NCBI GenBank assembly: GCA_022510865.1 | Contig: JAFLSQ010000006.1 | Coordinates: forward strand, 1-64,000 | Source: Treponema sp. | Lineage (GTDB): Bacteria > Spirochaetota > Spirochaetia > Treponematales > Treponemataceae | Direction of reading: 5' to 3' | Length of the DNA: 64,000 bases | Made by a program: the position numbers and the translations under genes | Shown here: piece by piece, positions 9,201 to 18,222 of the stretch | How the letters are laid out: each line of letters starts with the position of its first letter | Numbering within the stretch: position 1 is the first letter of the stretch | The notes under the pieces: model-generated | What the model was told of the DNA's origin: nothing | The model's database searches: none | The model's input: the letters and a program-made list of their open reading frames with translations, nothing else

Positions 9201-10307
9201 GTGTTAGTTAGATATGGCACAGACGGAAGCGGCAGGCTGATTAAAAAGGCCGTTGTTTACACCAAATCTGAGCACTCAATATCATTAACGGACATAGACC
9301 CGGACGCGCTGCAAATCATCAGCCGGCTCAAAGATGCCGGATACACCGCATACATTGTCGGCGGGGCAGTCCGTGATCTGATAGTCGGGAACAAGCCCAA
9401 GGACTTTGATATTGTCACAGATGCCACACCGTCACGCATTAAAAGGATTTTCAGGAATTCGCGCATAATCGGAAGGAGGTTCCGCCTTGTCCACGTCGTA
9501 TTCGGCCCGAAAATCTTTGAGGTGAGCACGTTCCGCTCAATCTCGGAGGGCACGGTAGGCAACGAATTCGGCTCAATCGAGGAGGACGTGCAGCGCAGGG
9601 ACTTCACGATGAACGCCCTTTACTACGACCCGGGCCAGCAGCAGGTGATTGATTATGTCGGCGGAATGCGGGACATCAGAAAGCACATGCTCCGCCCTGT
9701 AATCGCGATGGACAGGATTTTTGTGGAGGACCCGGTGAGGATGCTCCGCGCCATAAAATATTCTGCGACAACACACGCAAGGATGCCGCACTCGCTGCGC
9801 CATAAAATCAGGGCGTCCGCGTCACTGCTGTCGCAAATCTCACCGTCACGGCTCACCGAGGAGCTTCTGAAAATCGTGAACAGCCCCTATGCATACGAGA
9901 TTGTGTGCGAGGCGATGGACACAGACCTTTTCATGTACCTGCAGCCCGCCGCCACCGGCATGATTTACGATGACAAGGACTTTGAGAGAGATTACATGGA
10001 CAGCATGAGGGAGCTTGGCGAGCTGAACAAAAAAACTCCTGATGTAAGGCTCGGCAGGAAACTCGTCTATTTTATCCGCGATTTCACAAAAAACCTCACG
10101 GACTGGGAGAAAGAGATTAAGGGAAAGACCGCGTTCACAGAGCTTTACGGAAGGACATGGGCGGAATGCAGGAATTTCGTGCTGCCGATGAACCCCGTCA
10201 GAAAAGAGCTGGAATTCGCGGTGAGATCCGTGCTGATGTCGCTTGGCGTGAAATCAAACCAGAAAATGAGCGCGAAGCCGAAGCCGCAGAGAAAAAATCA
10301 GGGCTAG
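9201..10307 (+). CDS. pcnB: poly(A) polymerase/tRNA nucleotidyltransferase family (PcnB-like)
   Basis: AYIVGGAVRDLIVGNKPKDFDIVTDATP; RRDFTMNALYYDP; EDPVRMLRAIKYSA; basic C-terminus. Confidence 0.85.
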   Translation: MLVRYGTDGSGRLIKKAVVYTKSEHSISLTDIDPDALQIISRLKDAGYTAYIVGGAVRDLIVGNKPKDFDIVTDATPSRIKRIFRNSRIIGRRFRLVHVVFGPKIFEVSTFRSISEGTVGNEFGSIEEDVQRRDFTMNALYYDPGQQQVIDYVGGMRDIRKHMLRPVIAMDRIFVEDPVRMLRAIKYSATTHARMPHSLRHKIRASASLLSQISPSRLTEELLKIVNSPYAYEIVCEAMDTDLFMYLQPAATGMIYDDKDFERDYMDSMRELGELNKKTPDVRLGRKLVYFIRDFTKNLTDWEKEIKGKTAFTELYGRTWAECRNFVLPMNPVRKELEFAVRSVLMSLGVKSNQKMSAKPKPQRKNQG

Positions 10308-11179
10308 TTTTTTGTAATCTTGTCGATTATTATGCTCACTTCCTCAATCAGAATGCCCGTGAAAGATTCGATTTTATCGATGATGTACTGCTGAAGACGG
10401 TAAACCTTGCCGGTAAGCTGCGTTCCGAACGGAACATCAATCGTGACTACAAGGCGGTAGCCCCTTGCATCGGTTTTTATGGCAATCTTTTTTATGCGCA
10501 CCTCGGGGTCGCACTCGCTGACGCAGTGCATGACCATCTGCGTGAGGGCGGCCTCGGAAATCTCCACGCGGCCTTTTTTTGAGAATTCCGGCTGCACAAC
10601 GGATTTCTCAATCATCTTGCCGGACGCGCCTTTTTTTCCCGCGAAACGCCTCTGCTTGCTGAAAAAATCGCGCATTGACGCGGAGAAAATCTGCGGATAT
10701 TTCTTCTTCACCTCGATTGACGGGACTGGAATCACGTGCTTGCCCTCGACGTGGCGGGATTTCACCGCCTTCTCAATCTCCTCTTTTGTTGCGATGTCCT
10801 CAATCCGGATGATTTTCTGCGGTTGCGGCAGCTGAAGCCTCATCGCGATTTTTGAGACCATTTTCTCTGATGTCCCGAGCAGCAGGATTTTCCTGATGTG
10901 CGTTTTTCTTAAGACCCTTGCCACAGAATCACGGTGATCCTTGTCATCAAAAAGCGCGACGCGGACCGCGCCCATGTAGGTTTTCTCGCGCTTCGCGGAG
11001 CGGCCCGCGACAATCTTGTCGTCCTGAATCAGAAGTCCGTCATCGATAATCGCATGAATGCCGTGCTCCTCCGCAAGCAGTTTTGAGCGGAATGATTTGC
11101 CGGTCCCGCTTTCTCCGACAAGAGCGTAGACCTGCACAGGCTTGAACAGAAATTTTATGGAATCAAGGGTTTTGCTCAT
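10304..11179 (-). CDS. P-loop ATPase-like domain fused to an Asp23/Gls24-like C-terminal domain
   Basis: Walker A GESGTGKS at N-terminus; C-terminus VEISEAALTQMVMHCV...YRLVVTIDVPFGTQLTGKVYRLQQYIIDKIESFTGILIEEVSIIID resembles Asp23/Gls24. Confidence 0.6.
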   Translation of the reverse strand: MSKTLDSIKFLFKPVQVYALVGESGTGKSFRSKLLAEEHGIHAIIDDGLLIQDDKIVAGRSAKREKTYMGAVRVALFDDKDHRDSVARVLRKTHIRKILLLGTSEKMVSKIAMRLQLPQPQKIIRIEDIATKEEIEKAVKSRHVEGKHVIPVPSIEVKKKYPQIFSASMRDFFSKQRRFAGKKGASGKMIEKSVVQPEFSKKGRVEISEAALTQMVMHCVSECDPEVRIKKIAIKTDARGYRLVVTIDVPFGTQLTGKVYRLQQYIIDKIESFTGILIEEVSIIIDKITKN

Positions 11180-11186
11180 CCGCCCA

Positions 11187-12227
11187 TTATAACCCTATTT
11201 TTTTAATATCACAATATTTTATTATGTCAAAAAATTCAGCGTCAGCATCAAGCGACAAAAAAGGCGGAAAGCCCGCGGGATTATCGGAGAATTCCTCGGG
11301 CAGAGCAAGCGAGGTCGCGGCAAGATAAAAATCCCGGGCATGACCGGAGGGAAGCGGGGGAGAGCCATACGCCGTGTCCCCAAGAAGAGGATACCCGTGC
11401 GAGGCGCATTGCGCGCGGATCTGGTGCTTTCTTCCCGTCTGGATTGAGACCTCCGCCAAAGTCACATCCATGCCGTCATGCTGCCCGTAACCTTCCGGGC
11501 TAGCGGATGTCAAAGCGATTTTCCATGCCGCGCCCGGCCTCTCATTCCTGCATTCCACGGTGTGAAATCCATCTCCGCTGGAATTATCGCAGAGAATATA
11601 ATCCTTCCATTTTTTTTCTTTCGGAAGATGGCCCAGAATCACGGCATGATAAGTTTTCTTTACAGAGCGGGTTCTGACGCGCTCGCTGAACCATCTGGCT
11701 CCGGCAAGGCTTTTTGAGAAGACAATCAGTCCGCTGGTTTTTCTGTCCAGCCTGTGGAGCGGCCCCGGAGAAAAAGAGACTGAGCGTGAGAGCGCGCCCG
11801 AATCAGAAAGATATTCCCGAACCATCACGTCCAAAGCGGATTTTCCTGCCCGGCCGCCTGAGTGCACTGGAACATCATAGGGCTTGTTCAGGACAAGAAA
11901 ATTGTCGTTCTCAAAAACAATGTTGAGGCTGCGCGACTCCGCTGATTTCTCCGGCCCGGCTGCGCAGGAAAAAGAGTCTTTCTCGGATGGACGCGGCTTA
12001 TCCGCCGAACCGGGGGAAAAATCGAGCAAGAAAGAGGGCAGGGAAATCACATCGCCGGAGGAAATCCTTAGATTCGCGGCGGCTCTCTTCCCGTTCACGC
12101 GCAGCAATCCTTTTCTGAGGCACTTGTAAATCTCTGAGAGCGGGACGCGCTCCGCGAGCGAGCGGGCAATCTTGTCAAGGCGGCGGCCGCCGTCATCATC
12201 ACCCGCCGTAAAATCAAGGAAATCCAT
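11187..12227 (-). CDS. RluA-family pseudouridine synthase with S4 domain
   Basis: PGPLHRLDRKTSGLIVFSK catalytic motif; SIQTGRKHQIRAQCASHGYPLLGDTAYG. Confidence 0.9.
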   Translation of the reverse strand: MDFLDFTAGDDDGGRRLDKIARSLAERVPLSEIYKCLRKGLLRVNGKRAAANLRISSGDVISLPSFLLDFSPGSADKPRPSEKDSFSCAAGPEKSAESRSLNIVFENDNFLVLNKPYDVPVHSGGRAGKSALDVMVREYLSDSGALSRSVSFSPGPLHRLDRKTSGLIVFSKSLAGARWFSERVRTRSVKKTYHAVILGHLPKEKKWKDYILCDNSSGDGFHTVECRNERPGAAWKIALTSASPEGYGQHDGMDVTLAEVSIQTGRKHQIRAQCASHGYPLLGDTAYGSPPLPSGHARDFYLAATSLALPEEFSDNPAGFPPFLSLDADAEFFDIIKYCDIKKIGL

Positions 12228-12303
12228 CGCCTTATAATAATTAAAATGAGAGAATGCTACTAGTAAATTTCGTCTTTTAGTGTTAAAATTACCGGGATTT
12301 TTT

Positions 12304-12795
12304 ATGAACACGATTTTGCCAACTTTCAGAGAACAAATGCACCTGTTTTTCAGGAATCAGGTTCTTCTCTCATGTATTTTCAGCTGGTTCGGGGCGCAGT
12401 TTCTTAAAACAGCGATAAACCTCATTTACGGCAGGATTCATTCTCTTGGCGAGCTTTTTGAGATGATGATATGGCGCACCGGAGGAATGCCGTCCAGCCA
12501 CTCCGCGCTTGTGACATCTTTGTGCACTACAATCGGATTCAAGGACGGCATCCATTCTGATATTTTCATCCTGTCGCTGTGCTTTTTCCTCGTCGTGATA
12601 AGGGATGCCTTCGGAGTCCGCAGGTCAAGCGGAATCCAGACAAAAAAGCTCAACGAGATTGGCAGGGAACTGGACGAGAAAAAAATTCTTGACCACTACG
12701 AGACTATGAAAGAGGTGAACGGGCACACGCCGATGGAAGTGCTCTGCGGATGCATTCTGGGATTTTTCATCGCCCTGGCGTTCTCGCTTCTGTGA
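12304..12795 (+). CDS. divergent PAP2-family/DUF212 membrane protein
   Basis: GGMPSSHSALVTSLCTTIG and DAFGVRR; HTPMEVLCGCILG. Confidence 0.85.
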   Translation: MNTILPTFREQMHLFFRNQVLLSCIFSWFGAQFLKTAINLIYGRIHSLGELFEMMIWRTGGMPSSHSALVTSLCTTIGFKDGIHSDIFILSLCFFLVVIRDAFGVRRSSGIQTKKLNEIGRELDEKKILDHYETMKEVNGHTPMEVLCGCILGFFIALAFSLL

Positions 12796-12799
12796 TATT

Positions 12800-14176
12800 A
12801 TGAGAAGATATTTAAAAATTGCCGCGCCGGTCATAACTCTGCTGTCTCTTGCAATAATATTCGCGCTGAGGACGTTGCCGGCGGGCAAATTATGGAAAGA
12901 ATACGCTGTGATTTACGTTCCGTCAGACTCATCCGACGCTGACGCGATGCAGGCCATCTCTGATGCCGGGATAAACGGGGCGGTGTCGCTTTCCGGGCAG
13001 TTCCTGCCATCAAACCTGACGCAGAATTCAATCGAATACTCAATTTATAAAATCCGTGCGGATTCCCCGGCTTCGGACTACATTCAGAAACGCGCGGCCT
13101 ATTTTTTTGACCGCACGCGCAATTACAGGCTTTATTACATTCCGTCCGCGGAAAAATCAAAAATCCCGGACGCACTCTCGAATCTGTCCGCGCGCTCAAT
13201 CGCCGGCGGAGCCGATATATCGGCATCCTATCCGTGGATTCTGCCGCTGATATCCGCACTGCTTGTGATTGTCCTCGCTTTTTTCTCAAAGAACAGGATG
13301 ATTTTCCTTGCCTCCGCGCTCATTCCGGTCGCGAACCTTTTCTGCAATCCGTTTTACCAGATGGCGGAGGCAACCTGCCTTATTCTGCTCTGCCTTTTTT
13401 TCATCTCCAACGTGTGGCGCAGGAAAGGCGCGGGCAAGTATCTTCTCGGAAACCATTCAGTGCCCGCAATGATTATCGTTGCCGTGCTCTGCGCGTTCAC
13501 CTGCGCTCCAAAATCAGGGGCAATGCTGATTGTCGCCCTTTTTGGCACAGCCTGCGGCCTGCTCTCAATCTACGAGGCGGAGCGATTCTTCGAGTCAAAA
13601 TCATCGTTCGTTCCGGTGTATATCCGGCCGGCAAAAAAAATCCCCGTATCGGGCAAAAACGCCGCCACCACGACGGGAACTGCCGCCGCTTCCGCGCTGA
13701 TAATTCTCGCCGTGATTCTGATTTCATCGCTCGGAACAAAAGGCGCGAAATCATCATCAAGGATTTTCCTGCCCGCCAACGCACACGCGGACGAGTCGCT
13801 CGGTCAGCTGGAGGATTTTTACCGCTGGACGTGGGATTTCCGGACTGCGCCCTACCGCTCGCTGAACAAAGCCCAGGATGACTTTTTTGTGGAATTCCCA
13901 AGGTTCACCGAAAACAACGGGACAATCGCACAGACGAACGTCATAATGTCCTATGACCAGAATTTCCGGGATTCAGCATACGACGGCATAGATGACTTCG
14001 GCTTTGAGTCAATAGAGAAAGTGCTGAAATCAGAAGGGAAGGATTTCAAGGGCGGATATTCGGTCACAAATTCATACCCAGTCGGTCTGCTCGGCGTAAT
14101 TATGAGCCTGATTTGCGTTTTTGTATTACTTTTTCTTTATGTTTCCACTATTATTAGGAAAGGGATAAAAAAATGA
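12800..14176 (+). CDS. multi-pass membrane protein of unknown function, coupled to the Rnf-like operon
   Basis: Multiple TM segments; ATGA 4-nt overlap with the downstream rnfC-like gene. Confidence 0.6.
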   Translation: MRRYLKIAAPVITLLSLAIIFALRTLPAGKLWKEYAVIYVPSDSSDADAMQAISDAGINGAVSLSGQFLPSNLTQNSIEYSIYKIRADSPASDYIQKRAAYFFDRTRNYRLYYIPSAEKSKIPDALSNLSARSIAGGADISASYPWILPLISALLVIVLAFFSKNRMIFLASALIPVANLFCNPFYQMAEATCLILLCLFFISNVWRRKGAGKYLLGNHSVPAMIIVAVLCAFTCAPKSGAMLIVALFGTACGLLSIYEAERFFESKSSFVPVYIRPAKKIPVSGKNAATTTGTAAASALIILAVILISSLGTKGAKSSSRIFLPANAHADESLGQLEDFYRWTWDFRTAPYRSLNKAQDDFFVEFPRFTENNGTIAQTNVIMSYDQNFRDSAYDGIDDFGFESIEKVLKSEGKDFKGGYSVTNSYPVGLLGVIMSLICVFVLLFLYVSTIIRKGIKK

Positions 14177-15492
14177 GCATGAGCATTCCGGCAGTATCTT
14201 CTGCACTCAAAAACTATTCTTCCTCGCAGAATTCTTTCATCTCAAAATTCGTGACGATTCCGCTTGCGCAGGAATACGGACGCTCATACCGCGCGCTTGT
14301 GAAGGCGGGGGACAGAGTTCAGGAGGGCGACAGGATTGCGGTCTGCAACACCGGCGGACACTCCACATACATTCACGCATCTGTTCCCGGCGAGGTCACA
14401 GAAATCTGCTCGTGCATCCTTCAGAACGGAAGGCAGGAATTCGCAATCAGAATAAAATTCGGGGGAAGCTTCAAATATCTGGGGAAAATCGCGGAGGAGG
14501 CGAGCGCAGATTCTCTAAGCCCGCTTTCTGTCACCGAATCTCTTTTTGATAAGGGCGTGGTCAACACGTTCACGTCAAGCCATCCCGAGAGCCTTGGCCT
14601 GCAAATCAGAATGATTAAAAGCTGCCGGTGCATTGTAGTCAGAATGTTCGATGAGGATCCGTACTGCATGACCGACTCGCTTGTGACAAAATTTTATTTT
14701 GAGAGAATCGTGAGCGCGGCAAAAGTGATTGCAAGGACTCTGAATGCAGGAATGATTCTTCTTGCCATAGACCAGAAAATGCAGGACAAACCGCTCGCGA
14801 AGTCTTTTGAGAGCGACACGGTGCGGCTCCTTGAGATGAACATAAGCCGATATCCGTGCGGCACTCCGGGCGAGATGATTGCGGCTCTTGCCAAAAGCGG
14901 CCCGAAAAAATCGCAGGATATAACGCTTTGCGCGCAGGATTTGTTCATAGACGCATCGTCCATGCTGGAAGTCTACAACGCCGTCCTGCTCGACACGCCC
15001 GCAATCTCGCGGAACGTGCATTTCTCGGGGAACTGCCTCTGGTCATCCTGCATTCTGAATGTAAAAGTCGGCACCCCGATCAAAGATATTGTCGCGCAGC
15101 TTGGAGGATTCGCAAAGCCGCCCGCGCTTGTGATTGTGAACGGGGAGCTGTGCGGCTCATCGGCGCAGAATCTTGAGCAGCCGGTAACAAAGGACATAAA
15201 ATCCGTGAGGTTCGTCTCATCAAGGAAATTCACGGACGAGCAGATTTATTCCTGCGTGAGCTGCGGGCACTGCCGCCACATCTGCCCGGCACGAATATCG
15301 CCGGATCTGATTTACAGCGCCGTGCTCGGGGAGACCGCCCTTGACGAGACGCTGGAGAAATCGGTGATGATATGCAGCTCGTGCGGACTTTGCAGCACTG
15401 TCTGCCAGGCAAGGCTTCCGCTGTCGCACACAATCACCGTGCTGAGAGAGAATATTCAGAGCAATTCCGCGCAATGGAGCATACAGGACTGA
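14173..15492 (+). CDS. RnfC-like subunit
   Basis: Two CxxCxxxC clusters CVSCGHCRHICPARISP and CSSCGLCSTVCQARLPLS; VNGELCGSSAQNLEQPVTKDI; first gene of an Rnf-order operon. Confidence 0.8.
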   Translation: MSMSIPAVSSALKNYSSSQNSFISKFVTIPLAQEYGRSYRALVKAGDRVQEGDRIAVCNTGGHSTYIHASVPGEVTEICSCILQNGRQEFAIRIKFGGSFKYLGKIAEEASADSLSPLSVTESLFDKGVVNTFTSSHPESLGLQIRMIKSCRCIVVRMFDEDPYCMTDSLVTKFYFERIVSAAKVIARTLNAGMILLAIDQKMQDKPLAKSFESDTVRLLEMNISRYPCGTPGEMIAALAKSGPKKSQDITLCAQDLFIDASSMLEVYNAVLLDTPAISRNVHFSGNCLWSSCILNVKVGTPIKDIVAQLGGFAKPPALVIVNGELCGSSAQNLEQPVTKDIKSVRFVSSRKFTDEQIYSCVSCGHCRHICPARISPDLIYSAVLGETALDETLEKSVMICSSCGLCSTVCQARLPLSHTITVLRENIQSNSAQWSIQD

Positions 15493-15494
15493 AA

Positions 15495-16574
15495 ATGAGC
15501 AAGAGAGAATTTGACGACTATAAAATCAAGGAGAGGCAGCTGGCGGTCAGTCCGTTCATATACAGCGCGCCGTCAATATCATCCATATCAATCAGGTTCA
15601 TTGTGCTCCTGTCGCTGCAGGTCCTTATGCTTGCGCTCACAGGCTCGTACAAATCGCTGATAATTGTGCTGTGCTCGCTGGCAGGCTCGCTTGCGGCCGC
15701 CGCGCTCAGCTATTTTATCCGCAGATACGAGCGTTACCAGATTATGAGCATCGCGATTCAGGGGCTGATAATCGGCCTTCTGATTCCGGAGGGATATCCG
15801 CCGGTCCCGGTTTTCTTCATCTCTTTTCTGACGCTTTTTTTCTCGCGGATGCTTGTCTTCAAGGGCGTGAGCACATGGCTGAACATGAGCGCGTTCGCGG
15901 GGATTGTCGCGTGGATAATCGGGCGTAGCTATTTTCCGCCGTTCCTCGTGAATTCCGAGATTGCGGCGCTCGGGAACAGCTCGGTGTATCTTCTGCAGAA
16001 CGGGATATTCCCCATCCATCACTTTGACAACGCGGTGACATCGTTTCTGAATTCCACGGTTTTCTCGGTTTTCCGCGTCACAGTTCCGGAGGGATTTGTG
16101 AGCCTTCTCTGGGATTCCAGAAGCGCGATTCCGGCGTTCCGCTTCACGCTCCTGACGATTGTCTCGTCAATCATAGTTTTCTCGGACAACACGTTCTCCG
16201 GAATAATCCCGTCGGTTTTCCTCCTGACCTACACGCTGCTTGTCAGGCTGTTCGCCCCGATGTTCTTCGGCGGGCTGATAAATCAGGGGGATGTGATTCT
16301 CGCGCTCTCATCAAGCGGAATTCTTTTCTGCACGGTTTTTATGATACAGTGCTTCGGGACAGTTCCTGTGACGGTATCCGGGAAGGTAATCTCCGCGCTC
16401 TGCATGGGAGTCTGCGCGTTCCTCATCATAGGCTGCGGCACATCTCCAATCGGGATGATGTACACAATCCTCATAAACAACGTAATCACGCTGTTCATCC
16501 GCTCGGCAGAGGAGCAGAAAAATCGCTCTGACATATCCAAAGTCGTGTCAAATGCATCAGGAGCAGGAATATGA
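15495..16574 (+). CDS. RnfD/NqrB-like membrane subunit
   Basis: MSKREFDDYKIKERQLAVSPFIYSAPSIS; C-terminal DVILALSSSGILFCTVFM...GMMYTILINNVITLFIR matches the RnfD C-terminus. Confidence 0.75.
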   Translation: MSKREFDDYKIKERQLAVSPFIYSAPSISSISIRFIVLLSLQVLMLALTGSYKSLIIVLCSLAGSLAAAALSYFIRRYERYQIMSIAIQGLIIGLLIPEGYPPVPVFFISFLTLFFSRMLVFKGVSTWLNMSAFAGIVAWIIGRSYFPPFLVNSEIAALGNSSVYLLQNGIFPIHHFDNAVTSFLNSTVFSVFRVTVPEGFVSLLWDSRSAIPAFRFTLLTIVSSIIVFSDNTFSGIIPSVFLLTYTLLVRLFAPMFFGGLINQGDVILALSSSGILFCTVFMIQCFGTVPVTVSGKVISALCMGVCAFLIIGCGTSPIGMMYTILINNVITLFIRSAEEQKNRSDISKVVSNASGAGI

Positions 16575-17032
16575 GAGAGCCAATCTCATACAAGAAATTT
16601 TTCATGAATTACGGGATTTTTGTCGGGATTCTTGCGGTCCTGATGGGGCTTCTGGTCTATGTCACAAAAATCACGCAGAGAAGCTGGTCAAAGAACCTGA
16701 GGAAGAGCGTGGAGCTTGTGCTTGACGAGGCCGAGCCGAGCACCTGGTTTGTCACGAACGAGCTTAGAATCAGCAATGCGTTCACGCTGAGCGCAGCCTG
16801 CTACGAGGCGCGCAACAAAAAGGACGGACAGATTTACAAGGCTGTGATTATCAGCACGCAGACAATTTACGGGCCGGTTCCGTCCGTCTTCACGGTTGAC
16901 AAGGACGGTCAGGCAAGGTTCATGGGCTACAGCAATGTGCACGGCCGCGTCCAGAATCAGCTGATGAGCGACACATCGAACAAGAGAATCCAGTACTGGA
17001 CAAAAAAAATCCCGTACATCATCGGGAGCTAG
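16571..17032 (+). CDS. RnfG-like subunit lacking the SGAT flavinylation motif
   Basis: Single N-terminal TM, periplasmic domain, position between RnfD and RnfE; IYGPVPSVFTVDKDGQARFMGYSNVHG. Confidence 0.6.
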   Translation: MREPISYKKFFMNYGIFVGILAVLMGLLVYVTKITQRSWSKNLRKSVELVLDEAEPSTWFVTNELRISNAFTLSAACYEARNKKDGQIYKAVIISTQTIYGPVPSVFTVDKDGQARFMGYSNVHGRVQNQLMSDTSNKRIQYWTKKIPYIIGS

Positions 17033-17041
17033 GAGGGCAAA

Positions 17042-17662
17042 ATGCGAATGATTGAGAGAGACCTGTTCTTCAAATATCTTCCCCTGCACATCGTGCTCAT
17101 AATCCCGATTCCCGGCCGATTCGTGTTCGGCATCACGATTGTGCTTGAGCACATCCTGCTGACGCTCGTCGGAACGCTCATAAATTCCCTTGTGGACACG
17201 CTCAGGCTCAAGGAGCTTAAGACCGTGATTATAATGCTCGCGATTATCAGCGCATCTGTCCTTTTCCGCCAGATTCTCGTGGTCACTTACACAGAAATCG
17301 CGCTGACGCTCGGCTATCTGATTTTTCTGCCGGCGGTATCGCTTTTTCTCATCCAGATTGTCTACTCGGATCTGGAGAATCCGCTCGGTGTGCGGCTCAG
17401 GGAGAATCTGATTCAGACCGCGGTTTTCTCGGTCGGCACTCTGATTCTTTTTCTTTTCCGGGACATCGCGGGCTACGGGACTTTCACGTTCTACTCAAAG
17501 AATCACACGTTCTCGGAGAAAATTCTTTTTGAGCGGGAGAGCGCGGGAATCCTATCGTTCTTCGCGACATTGCCGGGCATCCTGCTGATTGTCGCGCTGA
17601 TGCTTTTCGCAAGCCTGCGGTTCCACGAGAAAATCAACCGGGAATTCGGAGAGTCAAAATGA
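17042..17662 (+). CDS. RnfE/NqrD-like membrane subunit
   Basis: Multi-TM; LGYLIFLPAVSLFLIQIVYSDLENPLG...FRDIAGYGTFTF matches the RnfE layout; no cysteine in the protein. Confidence 0.65.
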   Translation: MRMIERDLFFKYLPLHIVLIIPIPGRFVFGITIVLEHILLTLVGTLINSLVDTLRLKELKTVIIMLAIISASVLFRQILVVTYTEIALTLGYLIFLPAVSLFLIQIVYSDLENPLGVRLRENLIQTAVFSVGTLILFLFRDIAGYGTFTFYSKNHTFSEKILFERESAGILSFFATLPGILLIVALMLFASLRFHEKINREFGESK

Positions 17663-18222
17663 TTTACCTGCACACTTTCCTGTATTACACGGTGTTCTCG
17701 TCAATCGTCCTGTTTTATGGAATAGGGCTGAGCCAGATTTCGGTGAGCGGGGAGAGGCGTCAGAATCAGATTATCTTTTTTTTCAAGACGATGCTCTCGA
17801 TTTTCCTCACAGCGATTCTCACGTACCTTGTCGTAGCGTTCATCCTGGTTCCGCTCGCTTTGGTTGAGATTTTCCCCGTAATCTGCCTGCTGATTTTCAT
17901 AACGATAAATTCGTTCACGGAAGGCCTTGTGAGGCTCACGACCGGCACCGCGACAACAGAATTCGCGGTCTCCTTTCTGATTGTCCTGCTCTCGATTTTC
18001 CAGAGCGACACAATCCTTGACACAATGGTCATCTGCCTCAGCTGCATCTGCGGATTTCTCGTGCTCGTTCCGTTCGTGCGCGTGCTCCGGAACAGGCTTG
18101 TGATGAACGGCCGCTTTTATTTTGAGAAATACATCTGCATGCTGTTTGTGTTCCTCGCCGTCCTTCTGATGATTATCTCTGTTTTCGATATTACATGGCT
18201 GAACGGAGGCATGATAAAATGA
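17659..18222 (+). CDS. RnfA/NqrE-like membrane subunit
   Basis: Multi-TM protein of RnfA size in RnfA position; SSIVLFYGIGLSQISVSG resembles NNFVLSRFLGICPFLGVS. Confidence 0.6.
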   Translation: MIYLHTFLYYTVFSSIVLFYGIGLSQISVSGERRQNQIIFFFKTMLSIFLTAILTYLVVAFILVPLALVEIFPVICLLIFITINSFTEGLVRLTTGTATTEFAVSFLIVLLSIFQSDTILDTMVICLSCICGFLVLVPFVRVLRNRLVMNGRFYFEKYICMLFVFLAVLLMIISVFDITWLNGGMIK

